DNA from: Phycisphaerae bacterium | GTDB lineage: Bacteria; Planctomycetota; Phycisphaerae; UBA1845 | Direction of reading: 5' to 3' | DNA length: 24,286 nucleotides | Assembly: GCA_021604825.1 (NCBI GenBank) | Contig: BQJS01000053.1 | Span: 1 to 24,286 of the forward strand | Shown here: piece by piece, positions 7,020 to 14,754 of the stretch | How positions within the stretch are numbered: position 1 is the first letter of the stretch | Layout of the letters: every line of letters starts with the position of its first letter | The notes under the pieces: generated by a model | Told to the model about the DNA's origin: nothing | Seen by the model: the letters and a program-made list of their open reading frames with translations, nothing else | Databases searched by the model: none | Translations under genes and position numbers: made by a program

Positions 7020-7813
7020 GTGTGCTATTTGGGGGGATGGTTGGCTTCGCACTGGGGGTCACCGGTGGTGGTGGTTCGTTGCTGGCCGTCCCCCTTTTGG
7101 TCTACGGTCTGTCTATCGCACCGCGAGAAGCGTTTGGCATCTCACTGGCGGCGGTCGGGGCGACGGCACTGGTGGGCGTCGTTCCACGAATTGTCGCTGG
7201 CCAAGCCGAGGTGGGCACAGGATTGATCTTCGCGGCAGCAGGAATGGTCGGCGCACCGGTGGGCACGTGGCTGGCAGGCATGATATCAGAGCCCGTGCTC
7301 TTGACGTTATTTGCCGCACTGATGCTGCTAATCGCGCAGAACATGTGGCGGTCGGCGACGAATGAAACATCTGTGTCACAACATGACACCAAGCCTACCC
7401 CGCCAACTTGCGAACGGACAGCCGCAGGCGCGATCAAACTCACGTCTCGTTGTACATTGCTGCTGATCGCGCTCGGATTGCTGACCGGGATCCTCTCGGG
7501 GATGTTCGGCGTGGGTGGTGGATTTGTCATCGTACCGGCTCTGGTGATGTTTTCCGGCATGCCCATTCACAACGCGATTGCCACATCCCTGCTGGTGATT
7601 GTTCTGGTAAGCATCTCCGGAGTCGCATCGCATTTTGTCGCCGGGCGGGGGATTTCGCTCTCGATCACTGGCATGTTTATTGCAGGCGGAATCATCGGAA
7701 TGACCGCGGGAGGGCGTGTGGCGCAACGCATGTCGGCGGCGAGGCTACAAAGGGTATTTTCAGCAGGCATCGTCGCCGTCGCACTGTTCGTCATCGGTAA
7801 AACGATTACCTAG
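7004..7813 (+). CDS. TSUP-family (TauE/SafE) sulfur-anion exporter
   Basis: A 269-residue polytopic inner-membrane protein. It shows the two related halves of the TSUP/DUF81 family: GFALGVTGGGGSLLAVPLLVY near the N-terminus and GILSGMFGVGGGFVIVPALVM in the second half, joined by a polar loop with two Thr/Pro-rich stretches. TSUP proteins move sulfite, thiosulfate, sulfoacetate or related anions. Here it probably exports sulfite or thiosulfate made by the persulfide dioxygenase encoded next. The frame is open from 6692, but that upstream part is the antisense-like +2 reading of the rhodanese gene. The ATG at 7004 gives MLYALSVLFGGMVG and has AGAGG (6992-6996) 7 bases before it. The stop is followed within 15 bases by the next ATG. 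Confidence 0.9.
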   Translation: MLYALSVLFGGMVGFALGVTGGGGSLLAVPLLVYGLSIAPREAFGISLAAVGATALVGVVPRIVAGQAEVGTGLIFAAAGMVGAPVGTWLAGMISEPVLLTLFAALMLLIAQNMWRSATNETSVSQHDTKPTPPTCERTAAGAIKLTSRCTLLLIALGLLTGILSGMFGVGGGFVIVPALVMFSGMPIHNAIATSLLVIVLVSISGVASHFVAGRGISLSITGMFIAGGIIGMTAGGRVAQRMSAARLQRVFSAGIVAVALFVIGKTIT

Positions 7814-7827
7814 AGAGGAGATTTAGG

Positions 7828-9303
7828 ATGTTCTTTCATCAACGATTCGTGCCAGGATTGGCCATCTATTCATACATCGTAGGCGACGAAAAAACCGGGC
7901 AGGCAGCCGTCATCGACCCGACGCGCGACGTGGACGAATTCATCGAGATCGCCGCACGCGCAGGCCTGCAAATCCGCCACGTCATGGAAACCCATATACA
8001 CGCAGACTTTGTGAGCGGATCGCGCGAGTTGAAGGATCGACTCGGCGATTCGGTCACGATTCATGCATCCGGGATGGGCGGTGACGACTGGACGCCGACC
8101 GATGCCGACCATGTCGTTAAAGATGGCGACGAGGTGGCTATGGGAAGCTTGCGACTCATCGCGATGCACACGCCCGGCCATACGCTTGAGCACCTGTCGT
8201 GGGGATTGTTCGACGACGAACGGAGCAAGGACACACCGTGGTTGATCTTCACCGGCGACTTTGCGTTCGTGGGCGATGTCGGCCGGCCGGATTTGCTTGG
8301 CGATGAAGCTCGGAAAGTGCTCGCCAGCCAGCTCTACGACAGCGTCTTCAACCGCATGCCCGCTTGGCGCGACTTTACCGAAATCTTTCCGGGACACGGG
8401 TCCGGTTCGCTGTGCGGCAAGGCGATCGGTTCGCGGGCGTCGTCCACCGTCGGGTACGAGCGGCACTTCAACGCAGCGCTGGCCGAAAAACCCGAGCAGC
8501 AGTGGATCGGCGACTTGATGGATCAAATGCCACTATCCCCGCCGTACTTTGCCCGGATGAAACGCATCAACAAAGAAGGTCCTAAGGTAATCGGCTCGAA
8601 CCTGCCCGGACAGTACGCTCTCAGCGCAGACGAAGTGCATGGCCGCAAAGACGTCAGCCACTTGGTGCTCGACATCCGCTCCAAGGAATCATTCGCCACC
8701 GCCCACATACCCGGCGCAATCAGCATACCAATGGGGCCAATGCTTCCCACTTGGGCGGGTTGGATACTCCCATACGATCGCCCCATCCTCGTCGTGGCTG
8801 ACGATGCAGCTCAGATGACTGCCGTTGCGACGCACTTGGTGCGGGTCGGGTTCGATGACATCCAGGGCTTCCTGGTTGGAATGGATGACTGGGAAGTGCG
8901 CGGGTATGCGGTGGAATCCCTCGCCACTTTGTCGGTCCAGGAACTCAACGATCGACGCGACGATGTGGTGGTGCTCGACGTCCGAACGGAGTCGGAGTGG
9001 GACAGTGGTCATATCAAACACGCCACCCACGTTCACGGGGGCACGTTGCCACAGAACCTTGAGCGGATCCCCCGCGATCAACCCGTGGCGGTCATCTGCG
9101 GCTCGGGATACCGCGGCTCGATCGCCGCGTCGCTGCTTATGAGAGAAGGATTCAAAGATGTTGCTAATGTCCTGGGCGGCATGTCAGCATGGGTGACGGC
9201 TGGGTTTGCGATTCAAGATTCAAAAGGCGAACCAGTTCGTTCCTCATGTGCAGGCGCTTCGTCCCAGACAAGTTGTAATGACGTATCTAGTCACTCGGTT
9301 TGA
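7828..9303 (+). CDS. CstB-like persulfide dioxygenase / pseudo-rhodanese / rhodanese fusion
   Basis: A 491-residue, three-domain enzyme. Residues 1-245 are a metallo-beta-lactamase-fold persulfide dioxygenase. In the motif THIHADF, His56 is the first iron ligand; His118 in HTPGHT and Asp144 in FTGDFAFVGDVGRPDL are the others by comparison with ETHE1. Phe61 replaces the His of two-metal hydrolases, as expected for a mono-iron PDO. GHGSGSLCGK carries Cys196, matching in motif the conserved PDO-domain cysteine of CstB. Residues about 255-355 are a rhodanese fold (LDIRSKESFATAHIPGA) whose active-site loop is VVADDAAQ, without cysteine. Residues about 360-465 are an active rhodanese with Cys424 in CGSGYRGS. 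In CstB this order couples persulfide oxidation to sulfite with transfer to thiosulfate. A Ser/Cys-rich tail of about 25 residues with two cysteines ends the protein. The SD AGAGGAG precedes the ATG. Confidence 0.93.
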   Translation: MFFHQRFVPGLAIYSYIVGDEKTGQAAVIDPTRDVDEFIEIAARAGLQIRHVMETHIHADFVSGSRELKDRLGDSVTIHASGMGGDDWTPTDADHVVKDGDEVAMGSLRLIAMHTPGHTLEHLSWGLFDDERSKDTPWLIFTGDFAFVGDVGRPDLLGDEARKVLASQLYDSVFNRMPAWRDFTEIFPGHGSGSLCGKAIGSRASSTVGYERHFNAALAEKPEQQWIGDLMDQMPLSPPYFARMKRINKEGPKVIGSNLPGQYALSADEVHGRKDVSHLVLDIRSKESFATAHIPGAISIPMGPMLPTWAGWILPYDRPILVVADDAAQMTAVATHLVRVGFDDIQGFLVGMDDWEVRGYAVESLATLSVQELNDRRDDVVVLDVRTESEWDSGHIKHATHVHGGTLPQNLERIPRDQPVAVICGSGYRGSIAASLLMREGFKDVANVLGGMSAWVTAGFAIQDSKGEPVRSSCAGASSQTSCNDVSSHSV

Positions 9304-9314
9304 AAGGAAATCCA

Positions 9315-9728
9315 ATGGCGTCAAAAGATCTGATCGACGGACTGAACCACGCATTGAATCGCGAGGTGGGCACATTCCTTCGCTATATGTTGCAAGCCGC
9401 AACCATCAAGGGCTCGCAGTGGGAACCGGTCCGAGTTCTCTACAGCAATGAAGTGCAAGACGAAGTCGGACACGCGCAACTGCTGGCCAATGAGATTCGG
9501 GCGCTGGGCGGCACGCCGACACTGTCACCCGACCTCACCGCCCCTCCGGAGGACGTACCCACGATGTTGGCGAATGACATCGAACAGGAACGTATTGATG
9601 TCGTCCACTACATCAAGCTGGCAGAGTTGGCCGAAAAGGAAGGCCACTTCAGTTTGAAAATGCAGATGGAAGATCAAGCCGCGGATGAGGATGGCCATGC
9701 AAAGGAATTGAAGCGGCTGCTCAATTAA
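9315..9728 (+). CDS. Bacterioferritin-like di-iron four-helix protein
   Basis: A 137-residue ferritin-like protein. Ferroxidase ligands are in the expected order and spacing: Glu17, Glu50-x2-His53 (DEVGH), Glu92, and Glu125-x2-His128 (DEDGH). The 33-residue gaps between Glu17 and Glu50 and between Glu92 and Glu125 equal those of E. coli bacterioferritin (Glu18-Glu51, Glu94-Glu127). The residue after Glu50 is Val, so the methionine that binds heme in true bacterioferritins is missing. The protein is also shorter than Bfr (about 158), so it is probably a heme-free di-iron protein: iron store, ferroxidase or peroxide scavenger. AAAGGAA lies just before the ATG at 9315, only 11 bases after the preceding stop, so it belongs to the persulfide operon. 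A TTG at 9300 is in frame but lacks its own SD. Confidence 0.88.
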   Translation: MASKDLIDGLNHALNREVGTFLRYMLQAATIKGSQWEPVRVLYSNEVQDEVGHAQLLANEIRALGGTPTLSPDLTAPPEDVPTMLANDIEQERIDVVHYIKLAELAEKEGHFSLKMQMEDQAADEDGHAKELKRLLN

Positions 9729-9785
9729 CCCACAAAACCAGCCCATACAACGGCGAGGTCGTCAGTCACACAACAGGAGACAAAC

Positions 9786-10133
9786 ATGTCCACAAATGTT
9801 GCAGAGTTTTTTAAGCAATGGGAAACGAATCAACGTGAGATGAAGGAATCGACGCCAGACATTCTGCGGGGCTTTGGCGGTATGTTTCAAGCGCTGATGA
9901 AAGAAGGCGCGTTGAGCGTCCGCGAAAAAGAATTGCTCGCTTTCTCGATCGGGCTAGCTCTCCGATGTGAGCCGTGCATGAATCTGCACATCGACAAATG
10001 CCTAAAAGCCGGGGCGACACGCGAGCAGATCATAGAAGCCGCAGGTGTCGTGGTGGTCATGCAAGGTGGACCAGCGTATACGCACATACCAGAAGTGATT
10101 CATGCGCTCGATTACCTTGAAGACAAACAGTAA
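9786..10133 (+). CDS. AhpD-like / carboxymuconolactone-decarboxylase-family protein
   Basis: A 115-residue helical protein of the AhpD/CMD family and the last gene of the operon. The catalytic set Glu49, Cys61-x2-Cys64 and His68 (ELLAFSIGLALRCEPCMNLH) has the same spacing as M. tuberculosis AhpD (Glu118, Cys130, Cys133, His137), an alkylhydroperoxidase that uses the Cys pair as a dithiol. The rest (AGATREQIIEAAGVVVVMQGGPAY) is typical of single-domain family members. An SD AGGAG (9774-9778) precedes the ATG at 9786; the gap to the ferritin-like gene is 57 bases. In this setting it may reduce peroxides or protein/low-molecular-weight persulfides. The latter is inference; family assignment is firm. 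Confidence 0.9.
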   Translation: MSTNVAEFFKQWETNQREMKESTPDILRGFGGMFQALMKEGALSVREKELLAFSIGLALRCEPCMNLHIDKCLKAGATREQIIEAAGVVVVMQGGPAYTHIPEVIHALDYLEDKQ

Positions 10134-10162
10134 ACGCGTTCGAGACCGTGCATAGATCGATT

Positions 10163-10198
10163 GATGGGATGACGAAGAGCAATCCTCGCCATCCCATC
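10163..10198. terminator. Stem-loop between convergent transcripts
   Basis: GATGGGATG (10163-10171) pairs with CATCCCATC (10190-10198). Inside, CGA pairs with TCG across one mismatch, leaving a loop of about 10 bases. It lies 30 bases after the AhpD-like stop and about 110 bases from the stop of the convergent minus-strand gene, where a terminator is expected. No T-run follows on either strand, so it may be a Rho-assisted or 3'-end-protecting hairpin and not a classic intrinsic terminator. Confidence 0.5.
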
Positions 10199-10307
10199 GC
10201 GCTATCATGCGGACTCTGTTATGGAAGCCTCGAACGGGGTCCGCTCCTCGTACAAGGAAGGCAAATTTGGTGCCATCCAGCAATTCGTTTGGTGTGTCCG
10301 CAATTCC

Positions 10308-11756
10308 TCACAGCGACCAGACGTGGACGACGGCGGCGTTCATTTCTCCTTCACCCAATCCGCGTTCGACCACAAACAGGCGACGCCCGACTGAATCGAA
10401 TGCCATCCCGCCGACGTTCCAACAGGGGCTACCATCCAGATAGAATTCGTCGGGCCGCCAAATTTCGTATGGCACAACGACCCAGGGATCCTGTGCGCCA
10501 AGCGCCGTCTGACCCAACTCGTGAACGTCGTAGAAAATGATCTGACGCTCGTTCGGCTGACAGTGATAACCGTGCGAATCGCCGCACGGATCATTACAAT
10601 CGACGGGCGGTTCATCGTAACAACTCGGACCAAGTCCCTTGTACCCAAGCAGCATGATCGCCCGTCGCGTGCCATCGTCGGCAAACGCGCCACCGGACCA
10701 ATCGTCGCACATGGAGAACTCGGGATAATCGCATTCGGCTGGATCGCCGACGTTGGGCCCCGCGCAACCCGGGAAGCTCACGCGGTAATACAAGAATGGC
10801 AGCGCGTCGAGGTTCCCGGTTGGCGCGTCGCTGTCGAATGCATGAAACGCGAACAGCGTCGGACCTTGCGACCCTCCGCGCGTGGTGACGGGTTCGGCAC
10901 CGTCAGCCGGTGTACCTCTGGATCGACCCGTCACCAACGTGCGCCCATTGAGATATTGATCCGCGTACCAGTTCGGCGCGGTGAACATGTACGACCCCAC
11001 CTTGCGTCCGTGATAGGGCTCTTCTTCGGGACCGACGTGGAACATCCCAGCCGCCCCGGTTCCGTCCATGTTGGCCAACCAAACGGTCGGGAATGTGTCT
11101 TCCCCAGCAACGCCCTCGGCGTACCACACGTCGATGGAACCGTAGAGCTTGGCGCTGGTTTGACTGCCACGTTGTGGCACGTATTCGAGATCGCTGACGA
11201 ACAAGTATTCGCGATGCACCGATGATGCAAGCCCACCGTCGAAACGGGTGAGCCGGGTGGCCAACGCGCTCACTGGCAAGTCTTCCCAATTGCCGGCGGC
11301 AGTTGGGGCGGGAATGGTCACTTCGCCATAGTAGGCTCCGCAATCCCAAGAAGGATTTCCGCAAGTTTCGTTTGGATGCGCAGGATCCATCAACAATTCG
11401 AATCCCGTGACCAAAAGCGAACCCGCCCCAGCGCTCCCCTCCGAGTGAAACGACAAACCCCGTGCCCCCCAATTGAATTCGTCGGGCAAGCGAAATGCCC
11501 CTTGGTAAACGAAGTCAGCGGGTTGAAGGCGCTCTTCGGCCATCGCGCCGATTGCCGTTCCACTTCCCTGTGTACCTCCACTTGCACCTGTACTGTCGCC
11601 ACCGTTTGCACCGTTGCTCGTGACGTCGCCACCATTGGCGCCGCCGTTCGCACCACTTCCATTTCCTCCGGACGGATCCGGAGGACATCCTCCCCAAAGA
11701 ACCAAAACAAACGCAGCCGCCATTCCCACGAACGCAAAATATACATTGCGCGACAT
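10308..11756 (-). CDS. Secreted Cys-rich putative lipoprotein, unknown function
   Basis: A 482-residue exported protein. After MSRN a hydrophobic segment ends in VLVLWGGC, a lipobox-like site (Cys24), though Trp at -3 is unusual. Then comes a low-complexity Gly/Asn/Ser/Thr linker of about 45 residues, typical for anchoring a domain away from the membrane. The mature part opens LQPADFVYQGAFRLPDEF and has repeated strand-like segments, including LLVTGFELL, EYLFVSDLEYV and GGMAFDSVGRRLFVVERG, reminiscent of beta-propeller blades. Many cysteines occur in pairs (residues 130-142, and several in the stretch from CAGPNVGDPAEC to CGDSHGYHC), suggesting disulfides. ATG at 11756 is chosen over TTG at 11762 because GGAG lies 10 bases upstream. 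It is last in a three-gene minus-strand group of exported proteins. No enzyme family is recognised. Confidence 0.82.
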   Translation of the reverse strand: MSRNVYFAFVGMAAAFVLVLWGGCPPDPSGGNGSGANGGANGGDVTSNGANGGDSTGASGGTQGSGTAIGAMAEERLQPADFVYQGAFRLPDEFNWGARGLSFHSEGSAGAGSLLVTGFELLMDPAHPNETCGNPSWDCGAYYGEVTIPAPTAAGNWEDLPVSALATRLTRFDGGLASSVHREYLFVSDLEYVPQRGSQTSAKLYGSIDVWYAEGVAGEDTFPTVWLANMDGTGAAGMFHVGPEEEPYHGRKVGSYMFTAPNWYADQYLNGRTLVTGRSRGTPADGAEPVTTRGGSQGPTLFAFHAFDSDAPTGNLDALPFLYYRVSFPGCAGPNVGDPAECDYPEFSMCDDWSGGAFADDGTRRAIMLLGYKGLGPSCYDEPPVDCNDPCGDSHGYHCQPNERQIIFYDVHELGQTALGAQDPWVVVPYEIWRPDEFYLDGSPCWNVGGMAFDSVGRRLFVVERGLGEGEMNAAVVHVWSL

Positions 11757-11797
11757 ATCCAAGACTCTCCTGCGTCAAACCAGCAAGACGCGCCAGA

Positions 11798-12202
11798 TTA
11801 CGAAACAAACCAATTCTGAAACAGCGCGAAGTCCTTAAGATCGACGCTTCCGCTTTGATCAACATCCAGACAGGAACAGTCGGTCGCAATACCACCGCTC
11901 GGACCGAGCAGGCAATTGGCCAAGTCGTCGTGATCGTGTTGATCGATGTCGCCATCGAAGTCGCAATCACCCGGGGAAACCGCAAACCAGAACCCACCGG
12001 TCAGGCGAAGTCCACCGCCGCTCGCCGTCCCTACATCAGGCTGACCGACGGTGGCTGATAGTTTAAGGCTTCCACCGGAACTTAGCTGGCCACCCCCATC
12101 GTCAACCGTGAACCATTCGATGGTAAGTGGCGCGGCGGCGATACTTGCGACCATCGTCACCACAACCAAAACGGCGAGGGCGATGCGCGTTACGGACAAC
12201 AT
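11798..12202 (-). CDS. Small secreted protein with dockerin-like EF-hand pair
   Basis: A 134-residue exported protein. A signal peptide (MLSVTRIALAVLVVVTMVASIAAA) is followed by a compact domain with FTVDDGGGQLSSGG, LSATVGQPDVG and GGGLRLTGGFWFA, a module often seen in planctomycete surface proteins. The C-terminus, about residues 79-131, is a pair of calcium-loop-like motifs, CDFDGDIDQHDHDDL and CLDVDQSGSVDLKDFALFQNWF, in the style of type I dockerins. A 12-residue Cys-containing linker separates them. Asp/Asn at loop positions 1, 3, 5 and 12 are present. The ATG at 12202 has AGGAC 9 bases upstream; the longer open frame to 12286 lacks a signal peptide at its start. It is 84 bases after the preceding gene and 41 before the next, so probably co-transcribed. 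It may be a calcium-binding attachment module; a partner is not visible here. Confidence 0.82.
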   Translation of the reverse strand: MLSVTRIALAVLVVVTMVASIAAAPLTIEWFTVDDGGGQLSSGGSLKLSATVGQPDVGTASGGGLRLTGGFWFAVSPGDCDFDGDIDQHDHDDLANCLLGPSGGIATDCSCLDVDQSGSVDLKDFALFQNWFVS

Positions 12203-12286
12203 CTCGCACGTCCTTTCGTCCTTTGATACATACCGAACATTGGCATCGCCCCGCCGCCCTTGCAAGTCATCTACACTCGCAAACAA

Positions 12287-13723
12287 CTAGTGCGAAATCT
12301 TGACCGTCGCCCTGTAAGACTTGCCACTTCCACGATTGGTGTCCACGTCAATCTGCAACGTGTCCACAACCGGACTGCTGTACGCGAAGGTGACGGCTGC
12401 GTCGTACGCTTGACTGCGCAATTCGGTGAAATTGACCAATCCGGCACCGCGCCGCTTGTGGATCAACGCCATCGAGTATGCCGCCCCCTTGTCTGCGTGC
12501 GGAAAACCGGAGTCGAAATCGAGCGAAACGAAGACCTCGACTTTGAACACGTAGTTGTCGTTGGTCCACGGCTGGTACAATGAGCGCGGGATGGAAACAC
12601 TGAAATCGCCACTGCCATCAAGCGTGCCTTCCTGTGCATGTACCGACATCTTGCCGAACGCGTTGGACGGTCCGCTGTCGAGTTGGGCGATCGAACCACC
12701 CTCGACATCGAGACGGGCGCTGGGTTCGCTTGTTCCAATACCCACATCGCCATCACTGACGATTCTCATGCGTTCCACACCACCGCCCGTCCCGAACGAC
12801 AACCATCCGCTTTCCCAATTCGTCAAGAAAGCGTCGCGCGTGTTCTCCGACCAGAAACCCAGTTCGATTCCGTCGTAGAGCGTTGTTCCAGATACAGAGT
12901 TGGTCAGGCGGAACAGGGCTTTATCTGGCGCCGCATCGGGGCGGTGCAGGTGGAGCAATGCCGAGGGGTCGAGCGTCCCGAGTCCGAAACTGCCCTCCTG
13001 CTCGAGTATTGCGAGGGAGTCACCTTCGTACTGGATTTCAAGTTGTCCCGCCCCCGCCCACTGGAGATAGGCATCCGAACCGGTATGGCGCATTTCGGCA
13101 TAGTCATGCTCAGCCGAATCGAAAGCGCTGCGCACGCCACCAACTACCGAGAGGGCCATGCCGGGGTTCGAGTCCCCAATACCGATGCGGTTGGCTGCCT
13201 CGTAGATGATCGAATCATCGAAAGCCAACGATCCCGAACGCTTGGGGATGTAATTGACTGTTCCCGCGCCAGTGGTGCCATCCGGAACCTCGCCCGCTTC
13301 CTTGGCATAAACAGCGTAGGGACTCGGCGTCAGCTTGTGGCGTGGCGTCAGAAGTGTGTACGCCAGGGTGTCACCCGGATCGTGCGGATAGCGAATCTCG
13401 ACTTCCAACCAGCAGGCATCGCCCTGAAATACGCTCGCCCCAAAATCCAACTCAACCGCGAACAACCCATTCTCAATGGATATCTCAGCCGAGTTTCCGG
13501 TCTGACCGTCGAAGGTCAGCGTCGCTCCGATCTGGCCGCCGCCGGTGACGCTATCAAAGAGCTTGAACTTGATATCTGCGTCACCGTCCGCCGGCCGACC
13601 GTCGTCTTGAAGTTGCCCTTGATAAGTAAACGCCGTTCCCATGGGTACTTGGGCGGTCACCTCGGATGTCGTCATTCCGACCAGGCAAGCGGTCAACCCA
13701 AAAGGAAGCATCTTCGCAAACAT
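12287..13723 (-). CDS. Secreted tail-fibre-like surface protein with 'GTAFTYQGQL' domain
   Basis: A 478-residue exported protein with an N-terminal signal peptide (MFAKMLPFGLTACLVGMTTS...AQ). The mature protein starts VPMGTAFTYQGQLQDDGRPA, then a beta-rich domain of about 120 residues (FKLFDSVTGGGQIG, ENGLFAVELDFG, WLEVEIRY, LTPRHKLTPSPYAVYA). This conserved opening is shared by many planctomycete and verrucomicrobial surface proteins. Next come at least three copies of a fibre-like repeat: RIGIGDSNPGMALSVVGG, SFGLGTLDPSALLHLHRP and DVGIGTSEPSARLDVEGG, the [VI]GIGT-x2-P-x3-L-x-V pattern of phage tail fibres and trimeric adhesins. A C-terminal beta domain ends RATVKISH; no S74 chaperone or anchor is evident. 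ATG at 13723 has AGGGG 8 bases upstream, better than GTG at 13732. Probably a surface adhesin or structural fibre; the exact role is unknown. Confidence 0.85.
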   Translation of the reverse strand: MFAKMLPFGLTACLVGMTTSEVTAQVPMGTAFTYQGQLQDDGRPADGDADIKFKLFDSVTGGGQIGATLTFDGQTGNSAEISIENGLFAVELDFGASVFQGDACWLEVEIRYPHDPGDTLAYTLLTPRHKLTPSPYAVYAKEAGEVPDGTTGAGTVNYIPKRSGSLAFDDSIIYEAANRIGIGDSNPGMALSVVGGVRSAFDSAEHDYAEMRHTGSDAYLQWAGAGQLEIQYEGDSLAILEQEGSFGLGTLDPSALLHLHRPDAAPDKALFRLTNSVSGTTLYDGIELGFWSENTRDAFLTNWESGWLSFGTGGGVERMRIVSDGDVGIGTSEPSARLDVEGGSIAQLDSGPSNAFGKMSVHAQEGTLDGSGDFSVSIPRSLYQPWTNDNYVFKVEVFVSLDFDSGFPHADKGAAYSMALIHKRRGAGLVNFTELRSQAYDAAVTFAYSSPVVDTLQIDVDTNRGSGKSYRATVKISH

Positions 13724-14180
13724 CGGGCGCACCCCTTTCTCTTGGATGTGGCAAGTGGGCAGGTAGGCGGGATGCGGATTGGGGTCGGTTGGCTTGCTTC
13801 AGGTAGCAAAGGCCAACCCGTCTGGCCCGAAGGACCGACGCGCCGCGCGTCCACGAATTCTATCGTTGGCAACTTTGGTGCCTGGAATTGTTTGGCCCGG
13901 CTTGGGCGATTGAAGAGATGCAGTCCCAAGCGACTTGGTTGGCCTTCAGCGCCACCAGAGCTACCGGACATTGGTTGTTCTTACAGTCTATCACAGTTAA
14001 TCGAATCGGCAACACAAATCGGTGGCGCTGTATGCTTACAAACTTTGTTCCTACAACCGAAGGACGCACGTGTTCATCGTGTACAGCTTCAAATGCCAGT
14101 GCCACACTATGTGGCCAAATGAAATCGCTTGGTCAATCGCCGACAACGCGTTACGTCGCTGAACCTCTACAATAGATTCT
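13724..14180. other. Gene-free stretch of about 460 bases
   Basis: Between the tail-fibre-like gene (minus) and the 162-aa protein gene (plus). Frames that stay open here have no SD, no recognisable motif and atypical composition. The base composition becomes more AT-rich toward 13980-14180. Promoters for the two divergent units must lie here; only the plus-strand one shows a passable -35/-10 pair. I see no RNA gene or long repeat. Confidence 0.4.
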
Positions 14181-14208
14181 TTGGTAGCTTCAACAATTGT
14201 GGTACAGT
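14181..14208 (+). promoter_or_regulatory. Possible promoter of the 162-aa protein gene
   Basis: TTGGTA (14181-14186) and TACAGT (14203-14208) are separated by 16 bases; each matches four of six consensus positions. A start near 14215 would give a leader of about 50 bases to the ATG at 14266. It is a weak match in an AT-richer stretch, so only suggestive. Confidence 0.35.
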
Positions 14209-14265
14209 CATTGTGTCATTCGGGCAACCATCTCAAAGCACACGCATAAGCTGAAAGGACGCAAC

Positions 14266-14754
14266 ATGAAGGGGCTGGTAACTTTTGCTGTTATCGCGGG
14301 CATCCTTGTACTGGGTGGCTACTATGGTTTGGGCACGATGCTGGCCGCCGGACCGGACCACATGGTTGCGTTCGCGTGCGGCAAACCAGAGGGCAACACG
14401 GTCGAGATTCAAATCGCAATACCGATTGGAATGGTGCGCGTCGATCCACCAAAAGTCGAATTTGTCGGCAACTCCTCCGTGGAGCTATGGGACGAGTGGA
14501 TTCCTGAACATTTCAGCCTTCGTACCGGCACGTCTGAACCTGTCACGTTGGATCGGGGCCACTTCGGCAGCTTGATTCCCAGCAGTAAAGTCGGCACGCC
14601 CGATTCGTATCTGACCGGTCGACTCGAGATCGGCAAGAAATACACGTTCGACTACACGCCGAAAGTGTCTGAGGGTAAGACCTATCGTTTTGAATTCACA
14701 CCGACCGAAGATGGCCCGCCGTTCGCACGCGAGATCTTTGAATTGGTAAATTAG
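14266..14754 (+). CDS. Membrane-anchored or secreted protein of unknown function
   Basis: A 162-residue protein I do not recognise. MKGLVTFAVIAGILVLGGYYGLGTMLAA is a signal peptide or signal anchor. The remaining 130 residues are rich in beta-prone stretches (VEIQIAIPIGMV, YLTGRLEIGKKYTFDYT, KTYRFEFTP) and read like a small extracytoplasmic beta-sandwich; only one cysteine (in FACGKP) is present. AAAGGAC lies just upstream of the ATG at 14266, which I prefer to the in-frame 14197 start. The gene stands alone on the plus strand. Its TAG is directly abutted by the TAA of the convergent glycosidase-like gene, with no base between the two stop codons. Confidence 0.75.
   Translation: MKGLVTFAVIAGILVLGGYYGLGTMLAAGPDHMVAFACGKPEGNTVEIQIAIPIGMVRVDPPKVEFVGNSSVELWDEWIPEHFSLRTGTSEPVTLDRGHFGSLIPSSKVGTPDSYLTGRLEIGKKYTFDYTPKVSEGKTYRFEFTPTEDGPPFAREIFELVN

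Noticed and set aside
12638..14122. A 494-codon open frame on the plus strand
   Set aside because: It lies antisense to the tail-fibre-like gene, has Arg/His-rich composition with no domain or signal, and the minus-strand protein has clear family motifs, a signal peptide and an SD.
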